Source: Myceligenerans crystallogenes (lineage in GTDB: Bacteria; Actinomycetota; Actinomycetes; Actinomycetales; Cellulomonadaceae). Taken from it: DNA of 64,000 nucleotides. The stretch is from contig NZ_BAAANL010000001.1 in assembly GCF_039529775.1 (NCBI RefSeq), forward strand, positions 992,001-1,056,000. The letters are read 5' to 3'. The notes under the pieces were generated by a model, which was not told the DNA's origin, did not search any database, and saw only the letters and a program-made list of their open reading frames with translations. Both the position numbers and the translations under genes were made by a program. Below are positions 58,799 to 64,000 of this stretch, in pieces. Position 1 is the stretch's first letter. Every line of letters starts with the position of its first letter.

Positions 58799-60927
58799 CG
58801 CAGCGTCCAGCGTCGCACGGAATTGGCGCGGTCCACGAGCGTGACACGAGCGGGGCGGTTCTCCGTCAGCTGAGCCAGCCTGCGCAGCCCCGCCTCCAGC
58901 GCGTCCCGCAGGGCCGGCTCGGTGGCCTCCGCCCCCGCGATCCGGAGCTGCGGGGCCTCGCCGTGCCGCAGCACGTGGTCGAGCGCGCGCTGCAGGGCCT
59001 CGACCACCACCTGGGCGCGCATCCGCAGCGGGACCGGCGCGTCGTCGATCACCTCGGCGGCCTGCGCGAGGGCGGGCAGGCCACGGCCGGACGCGATGAG
59101 CAGCCGGGCGCGCGCCAGGCGGGCGTCGCCGTAGGAGCCACGGGTGGGAACCACGAAGTCGAGCGCCTCCAGCGCGCCGTCGAGGTCGTCGCCCGCGAGC
59201 CGCACGCGCGCCAGGCCGAAGGCGGCGGCCCCCGCGTAGTTCGCGTCGGTCCGGGCGCACACGGCGTACATCTCGTGCGCGATGCCGAGCTCACCCGACT
59301 GCTCGCACGCGCAGGCCAGCGCCAGCTTCGGCGCGGGCTCGCCCGGGATCTGCCCGTAGACGGCGTTGAACGACGCCGCGGCCGCGTGCGGGTCGCCGGC
59401 GGCGAGATGCGCCCGCCCGTCGATCCAGGCGGCGCGCCAGTCCCACGGGTCCAGCACCAGGATCTGCCGCACGGTCTCCCGCGCCAGGCCCAGCTCGCCG
59501 ATGCCGAGCGCCGCGTGCGCCTCGGCCAGCAGCACCTCCACGGTGCGGCGCGGGGCGAGGGCGAGCTGGTCCATGCGCGCGGCGGGATCGGTGAGGTTCA
59601 CGCCCGCGAGCCAGGTCGTCATCGGGTCGGCCGGGTCGGGCAGCAGGGCGGGCAGCTCGTCCCAGGCCAGCGGGCCGTCCGACCCGTCCGCGGGCGGCAC
59701 GCCGAACAGCGCCGAGGCGGCCGACGTCGTCGCGCCCCCGTTGCCCGTCCGTTCCAGCGCGACCACCTCCCGCAGCACCCCGAGCAGCTGGCGGCGCGCC
59801 TCGTCCACGGTCAGGAACCGGTCGTCCCGCGAGGGGTGGCACGCCTTGACCAGCCAGCGGTGCAGCGAGTCGTGGCGCTGGAACAGGGGCGTCTCGTCCA
59901 CCGGCGGCAGGGTGTGCACGTGCACGCTCGTGCTGGGGAAGTCGAGCACGAGCGTGGCCAGCGTGCGCCCGATCGTGTAGATGTCCGAGGCGACCGACGG
60001 CCCGACCTTGCCCACCTCGGCCGCCTGGTACCCGCGCGTGCCGTAGATCAGCGACGTCATGTCCGACGTGCGCCGCACGCCGCCCAGGTCGATCAGCTTG
60101 ACGGCGTCGCCCTGCACCACCAGGTTGTCGGGCTTGAGGTCGCAGTACAGCAGCTCGCGCTCGTGCAGGTAGGTGAAGGCGGGCATGATCTCCAGCAGGT
60201 ACGCGATCGCGTGGTCCGGCGCGAACGGCCCGCCCTGCTCCGCCCGCAGCTCTCGCAGCGAGCGCCCGCCCACGTACTCCATCACCGTGTAGGCCGCGCC
60301 CTCGTGCCGCGCGAAGTTGTAGATCTCCACGATCAGCGGGTGCTCCACCTCGGCGAGGAACTCGCGTTCGGCGACCGCGACGTCGTACGCCTCCTTGCTG
60401 TCCGCGTTCAGCAGGCCCTTGAGCACCACCCAGCGGTCGGCGACGTTGCGGTCGCGCGCCAGGTAGATCCAGCCCAGGCCGCCGTGCGCGATGGCGCCCA
60501 CCACCTCGTACTGCCCGCCCACCAGGTCGCCGGCGGTGAGCGCGGGGACGAAGTCGAACGGCGTGCCGCACGCGGCGCAGTACCCCTTGGTGCGCCCCGG
60601 CAGGCCGTCGCGCGCCCGGCCCACGGCCTCGCCGCACGCGGAGCAGAACCGCTTCTCCTCGCCGAGCTCCGGGCGATGCATGACGGATCGCAGGGGATCG
60701 GTCACCTCGGGCGTCGGGACGACCGTCAGCCCGGCGCCGAGCCGGTTCTCCCGCAGCCGGGGCGACGAGGTGCTGTGCAGCTGGGTCTCGCGCGAGCCGT
60801 TCGCGATCGCGGAGCCGAGCGCGGCGGTCCGCAGGCGGGCGGAGCTGGTCGCACCCGGCGCGTACGTGCGCGTCGTGTCGGGTTGCCGGCCGGACCGCGG
60901 GCCGGCGGTGTCGGACGGCGCCGTCAC
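58795..60927 (-). CDS. pknG: Serine/threonine protein kinase PknG
   Basis: 710 residues. Rubredoxin-like zinc motif RFCSACGEAV...GYCAACGTPF (about 90-125), kinase domain (about 135-400: GGLGWIYLARD, VVLKG, YCDLKPDNLVV, LIDLGGVR) and a TPR-type C-terminus. The catalytic loop lacks Arg before Asp (non-RD), as in mycobacterial PknG. PknG phosphorylates OdhI/GarA-type proteins to control 2-oxoglutarate and glutamate metabolism. GTG 60927 overlaps the glnH stop (GTGA). Confidence 0.94.
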   Translation of the reverse strand: MTAPSDTAGPRSGRQPDTTRTYAPGATSSARLRTAALGSAIANGSRETQLHSTSSPRLRENRLGAGLTVVPTPEVTDPLRSVMHRPELGEEKRFCSACGEAVGRARDGLPGRTKGYCAACGTPFDFVPALTAGDLVGGQYEVVGAIAHGGLGWIYLARDRNVADRWVVLKGLLNADSKEAYDVAVAEREFLAEVEHPLIVEIYNFARHEGAAYTVMEYVGGRSLRELRAEQGGPFAPDHAIAYLLEIMPAFTYLHERELLYCDLKPDNLVVQGDAVKLIDLGGVRRTSDMTSLIYGTRGYQAAEVGKVGPSVASDIYTIGRTLATLVLDFPSTSVHVHTLPPVDETPLFQRHDSLHRWLVKACHPSRDDRFLTVDEARRQLLGVLREVVALERTGNGGATTSAASALFGVPPADGSDGPLAWDELPALLPDPADPMTTWLAGVNLTDPAARMDQLALAPRRTVEVLLAEAHAALGIGELGLARETVRQILVLDPWDWRAAWIDGRAHLAAGDPHAAAASFNAVYGQIPGEPAPKLALACACEQSGELGIAHEMYAVCARTDANYAGAAAFGLARVRLAGDDLDGALEALDFVVPTRGSYGDARLARARLLIASGRGLPALAQAAEVIDDAPVPLRMRAQVVVEALQRALDHVLRHGEAPQLRIAGAEATEPALRDALEAGLRRLAQLTENRPARVTLVDRANSVRRWTLR

Positions 60928-61955
60928 GGGACCCTCCGCCCGTACACGGGCTCCGGCGCCCCGGGCGCGTGGCCGAGGACGTCCGTGAGCCAGCGGTCGT
61001 GGCTCGCCCGCCAGGCGCCGTCGTCGGCCCTGCGCTCCAGCACCGCGTTCACGAACCGCACCATGTCCACCTGATCGGCGGGGATGCCGACGCCGTACGG
61101 CTCGTCGCCGACCGCGTCCCCCACCACCTTCGCGTAGGGATCCTGCGCGGCGAAACCCGCCAGGACGGTGTCGTCGCCGGTGACGGCGTCGACACGCCCC
61201 TGCTGGAACAGCGCCAGGCACTCCGTGTGGGTGTCCGCGGCCACCGGCGTCACGCCGCCCCACGTCTGCAGCAGGGCGAGCGACGTCGTGTCCTGCGGCG
61301 CGCACACCCGCTGTCCCTGGAGCCCTTCGGCGTCCGTCACCTTCGAGGACATCGGCACCAGGAGCTTCTGGCCCGCGTGGTAGTACTCGGCGGAGAACGC
61401 GATGTCCCGCCAGCGCTCGCACGTGATCGTGAACGTGCGCACGACGACGTCGACCTCGTGCGCCTCCAGCACCTCCTCCCGCTGGGCGGAGGTGATGACG
61501 CGGAACGTCACCTTGCCCGGGTCCCCGAGGATCGCCTCGGCGATCGAGCGCGCGACATCGATGTCGAACCCCTCGATCTCACCCGTGAACGGGTTCCGGG
61601 CGCTCATCCGCAGCGTGTCGGCGGAGATCCCGACGCGGAGCGAGCCGCGCTCGCGGATCCGGGCCATCGTGGAGCCGTCGGGGATGGTCCCGGGCCTGGC
61701 GCCGTCCGGCGCGTACGACGCCGTCGCGGGCCTGCCGTCCGCGCAGGTCTGCCTCGTCTCCAGCAGGTGGCTCAGGTCCGACGACGGCGTCCGGGCGGCC
61801 GCGCGCGGGGCGCCGCGGCTCACGTCGTGGCCGCCGTGCAGGGCGTACGACGGCGTGGGGGCGGCGCCCGGGACGGCGCAGCCGGCCAGGACGGCGGCGA
61901 GCAGCCCGGTGAGTGCCGCGGCCGCGAGGCGCCCGGCCGAGGCGGCGGCGGTCAC
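60924..61955 (-). CDS. glnH: Extracellular amino-acid-binding lipoprotein of the PknG sensing system
   Basis: 343 residues. Lipobox LAGC near residue 25 after a hydrophobic signal. Family 3 binding fold: LRVGISADTLRMSARNP, EIEGFDIDVARSIAEAILG, VVVRTFTITCERWRDIAFSAEYYHAG, and VDAVTGDDTVLAGFA. In corynebacteria and mycobacteria GlnH binds Asp/Glu and passes the signal via GlnX to PknG. No ABC permease is present, consistent with a sensing role. GTG 61955 overlaps glnX by 4 bases. Confidence 0.92.
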   Translation of the reverse strand: MTAAASAGRLAAAALTGLLAAVLAGCAVPGAAPTPSYALHGGHDVSRGAPRAAARTPSSDLSHLLETRQTCADGRPATASYAPDGARPGTIPDGSTMARIRERGSLRVGISADTLRMSARNPFTGEIEGFDIDVARSIAEAILGDPGKVTFRVITSAQREEVLEAHEVDVVVRTFTITCERWRDIAFSAEYYHAGQKLLVPMSSKVTDAEGLQGQRVCAPQDTTSLALLQTWGGVTPVAADTHTECLALFQQGRVDAVTGDDTVLAGFAAQDPYAKVVGDAVGDEPYGVGIPADQVDMVRFVNAVLERRADDGAWRASHDRWLTDVLGHAPGAPEPVYGRRVP

Positions 61956-63238
61956 AGGTATTCCTTCTGCCGGGTCCAGATGCCCGTGGCGGTCATCCCC
62001 GCGGCGAGCAGGCCGGTCACCAGGGCGATCCAGCCGCTCGCGGCGGCGAGGGCCGACGCCTTGGCGAGACTGATCCCGGCGTGGCTCCCGGTGCGGGCGA
62101 TGTCGTCGTGGGCGCGGGTCGTGAAGGCGTCGAAGGCGTTCCCGGCCGAGCCCTGCCCGGTGGCGATCGCCCGCTGCACCGCCTCCTCCCAGCGGCCGGC
62201 GTCGTCGGCCTCGCGGATCCCGGCGTGGTGCGTCACCCACTCCTCCAGCAGGTCGCGGGTGGGGCGGTCGGTGCCGGCGGCGTCGTCGGACGCGGACAGG
62301 AGCTCGGTGGCGCGGGCCGTCGACCTCTGGAAGCGGCGTTCGTGCTCCTGGCCGGAGCCGCGCTTGATGAGCGTGAGCGACTCCTGCGACTTCGCGTCCG
62401 TGGCCTCGGCGAGCGCGGCCGACGTCGCGACCGTCGCCGCGTAGGGGCCCGCCGCGACCTCGCGCGCGACCGTGTTGCCGCCGATCACCCCGGCACTGAC
62501 CGAGACGCAGCCGATCAGGGCGAGCACGGTGGCGACCACGAGCCACGGGCTGATCATGCGGTGCGTGCGGCGGGCGAGCCACCACTGGACCAGCAGGAGC
62601 ACGACGAGTCCCGCGACCACGACGATCAGCGCGGACTGCCGGGCCGCGACGTGGTCGAGGTGGGAGCCCATGCGGGTGGTGAGGCGGGTGGCGACGTCGT
62701 CCAGGACCGGGAGGACCTCCTCGTGCAGCGTGGCCGAGGCGAGGTCCAGGTAACCGGTGCCGACGGGGAAGCCCTGGCGGTTGTTGGCGCGGGCGGACTC
62801 GATGAGGCCGGAGTAGCGCTGGACGGCGTCGGAGATCGCCGCGAGGTCGTCCGAGCGCTCCGGGGCGCGGGCGGCCAGCGGCGGGATCGAGCGGGCGCCC
62901 GCGGTGAGGTGGCGGGAGTAGCTCTCGCGGGTGGCCGTGGGTTCGAGGCCGCCGACCAGGAACGCGCTGGTCGCGGCGGCGTCGGCGGAGACGACGTGGT
63001 TGCGCAGCTCCTGGGTCGCGACGAGGTCGACGGCGTCGGCGTGGGCGGTGTCGAGATCCTTCGACTGCCCGCTGCCCGCGAGGTATCCCGCGATGCCGAT
63101 CGCCAGGCAGGCCAGCACGGAGGCGATCTGCGCGAGCCCGAGGCGCCCGGGCGTCCCGGCCATGGCGTTGGCCGCACGCTGCGCGAGCCCGTCAGAAGGG
63201 GTGGGTGAACCGGGCCGGGTCGGGGCGGCCACGGTCAT
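61952..63238 (-). CDS. glnX: GlnX membrane signalling protein
   Basis: 428 residues with four membrane helices (about 32-55, 208-228, 234-258, 395-420) and long helical extracytoplasmic regions between, like chemoreceptor sensor domains. Its place directly before glnH and pknG is the main support for the name. It probably relays the state of GlnH across the membrane to PknG. ATG 63238 follows GGAGG. First gene of the four-gene operon. Confidence 0.88.
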   Translation of the reverse strand: MTVAAPTRPGSPTPSDGLAQRAANAMAGTPGRLGLAQIASVLACLAIGIAGYLAGSGQSKDLDTAHADAVDLVATQELRNHVVSADAAATSAFLVGGLEPTATRESYSRHLTAGARSIPPLAARAPERSDDLAAISDAVQRYSGLIESARANNRQGFPVGTGYLDLASATLHEEVLPVLDDVATRLTTRMGSHLDHVAARQSALIVVVAGLVVLLLVQWWLARRTHRMISPWLVVATVLALIGCVSVSAGVIGGNTVAREVAAGPYAATVATSAALAEATDAKSQESLTLIKRGSGQEHERRFQRSTARATELLSASDDAAGTDRPTRDLLEEWVTHHAGIREADDAGRWEEAVQRAIATGQGSAGNAFDAFTTRAHDDIARTGSHAGISLAKASALAAASGWIALVTGLLAAGMTATGIWTRQKEYL

Positions 63239-63385
63239 CGGCGATACCTCCGGTGCTGGGGCAGTGCTTTCCGCGCCACCGGGGGCGCCGGAACATAGTT
63301 GCTCAGGACACGGTAGATCCAGGCGGGTGATCCTGCTACCGCTGCCCGGGTGAAAAACACAGGGGCGGTCGCTTCAGTGGACGGG

Positions 63386-63459
63386 CGCCCCCGGCAGGAT
63401 TCGAACCCGCGCCACCCGGAGTAGAAAGCCGGTGCTCTATCCAACTGAGCTACGGAGGC
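63386..63459 (-). tRNA. tRNA-Arg(UCU)
   Basis: 74 nt: acceptor GCCTCCG/CGGGGGC (one G-T pair), D arm, anticodon loop TTTCTAC (anticodon TCT), T-loop TTCGAAT. The base of the anticodon loop has C31 opposite T39, a mismatch unusual for this tRNA. CCA not encoded. Confidence 0.92.
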
Positions 63460-63601
63460 ATGCGCCGCGAAGGCGCGCGCCTATCGTATCGATCCTGGCC
63501 GCGGTTGTGGAATGTGTGTCGTGAACCTGGTTCCTCCGCCCGGTGCCCTGTGGCCTGAGTGATGAACTAGATGTGAGGATCATGGCGGTACGCACGGCTC
63601 G

Positions 63602-63635
63602 GATCTGCGGCTCGTCCTCGAACCGGCCGCAGATC
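63602..63635. promoter_or_regulatory. 10-bp perfect inverted repeat before the GTPase gene
   Basis: GATCTGCGGC (63602-63611) and GCCGCAGATC (63626-63635), 14-base spacer, about 50 bases before the GTG. Operator or terminator; no other gene is seen in 63460-63686. Confidence 0.4.
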
Positions 63636-63686
63636 GGTGGTGTTTCCCGGTTGGCAACCTTCAGCCGGACCTATCAGGATGAACCC

Positions 63687-64000
63687 GTGACTCTCGGAAC
63701 GCGCTCTGCCGCGCTCAGCCGCCGGGGTGGAGTCGACCCCGACGTGGCCGAGCAACTCGGCTTCACGGTGCACGATGTCGTGACGGACCTTCGTCGCGAC
63801 ATCGAGGCCGTGAGGCTCCCGCTCCCGATCGAGGGGGCCGGCGACGCCGAAGCCTCCCGGGTGCGCCTGCTCGCGCAGCTCGACGAGCATCTGCTGCCAC
63901 GGCTCGCCGAACTGTCCAGCCCTGCGCTCGTGGTGCTCGCGGGCTCGACCGGCGCGGGCAAGTCGACCATCTTCAACAGCCTGCTGCGCGGCGACATCTC
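63687..64000 (+). CDS. Dynamin-like GTPase, N-terminal part (cut by window edge)
   Basis: First 104 residues only. After about 80 helical residues comes the P-loop LVVLAGSTGAGKSTIFNSLLRGDI (about 83-104), where GSTGAGKS and the following IFNSLL fit dynamin-family or septum-related GTPases of actinobacteria rather than ABC ATPases. GTG 63687 is leaderless: CAGGAT (63675-63680) lies six bases upstream, the same hexamer as for marR at 43688 and the DSD1-type gene. The gene continues beyond the window. Confidence 0.65.
   Translation, partial: MTLGTRSAALSRRGGVDPDVAEQLGFTVHDVVTDLRRDIEAVRLPLPIEGAGDAEASRVRLLAQLDEHLLPRLAELSSPALVVLAGSTGAGKSTIFNSLLRGDI

Overview
The window is about 73% GC DNA dense with genes and is clearly actinobacterial. 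Supporting signs are the glnX-glnH-pknG operon, the pncB / DEAD helicase / DUF3039 and clpS / DUF2017 / murI / MBL-fold / rph / DUF3054 / rdgB blocks, many GTG starts, and a striking number of leaderless promoters (TAnnnT or CAGGAT 6-8 bases before ATG/GTG). The gene order fits Micrococcales (Cellulomonas/Promicromonospora-like); that placement is inference. There is no rRNA, CRISPR array, insertion sequence or integrase in view.

Layout. 1-2171: end of a HerA-like ATPase overlapping an AIPR-family protein with a PD-(D/E)XK-like N-terminus, a candidate anti-phage pair. 2248-2439: small orphan. 2794-14906: amino-sugar catabolic region with an unusual GH20 hexosaminidase fused to a D-aminoacylase-type amidohydrolase, RidA, a DSD1-type D-amino acid enzyme, a ROK repressor, an ABC sugar importer (binding protein and two permeases), a ROK kinase and NagB. 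Together these would trim N-acetylhexosaminides, import them and feed GlcN6P to glycolysis while handling N-acyl-D-amino acids, as expected for chitin or peptidoglycan fragments.

15068-25845: conserved housekeeping block (NAD salvage, helicase, ClpS, glutamate racemase, RNase PH, RdgB) interrupted by a lone AAA+ ATPase with its own palindromic promoter. 25882-32401: sulfotransferase, ABC-F protein, tRNA-Leu, Bcp peroxiredoxin, GroES-like orphan, two tandem tRNA-Lys, DUF4916 protein and a glutaryl-CoA-type dehydrogenase. 32584-36513: very large secreted metallophosphatase with three copies of an unrecognised two-Cys module. 36607-42612: TrmB, an acyltransferase-SGNH protein, VanZ, and a DUF485/ActP acetate transporter behind a CRP/GlxR-like site.

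42804-46970: esterase/MarR pair, GNAT enzymes and an AbiE-like toxin-antitoxin pair. 47089-51598: Tex, then an MFS exporter divergent from a MarR with repeated operators. 51702-55090: the most unusual stretch, an RMND1/CorA-like two-TM protein overlapping a short aromatic-ammonia-lyase homologue with altered catalytic residues, followed by an ATP-grasp ligase; possibly a small undescribed biosynthetic or signalling unit. 55144-64000: tRNA-His, oligoribonuclease, MFS, the glnX-glnH-pknG-PP2C operon, tRNA-Arg and the start of a dynamin-like GTPase.

Repeats worth noting are a family of nested GGTCGGT palindromes (one lies in frame inside the GH20 fusion linker), a 27-nt in-frame minisatellite in the same gene, and an approximately 19-bp tandem array upstream of ridA.
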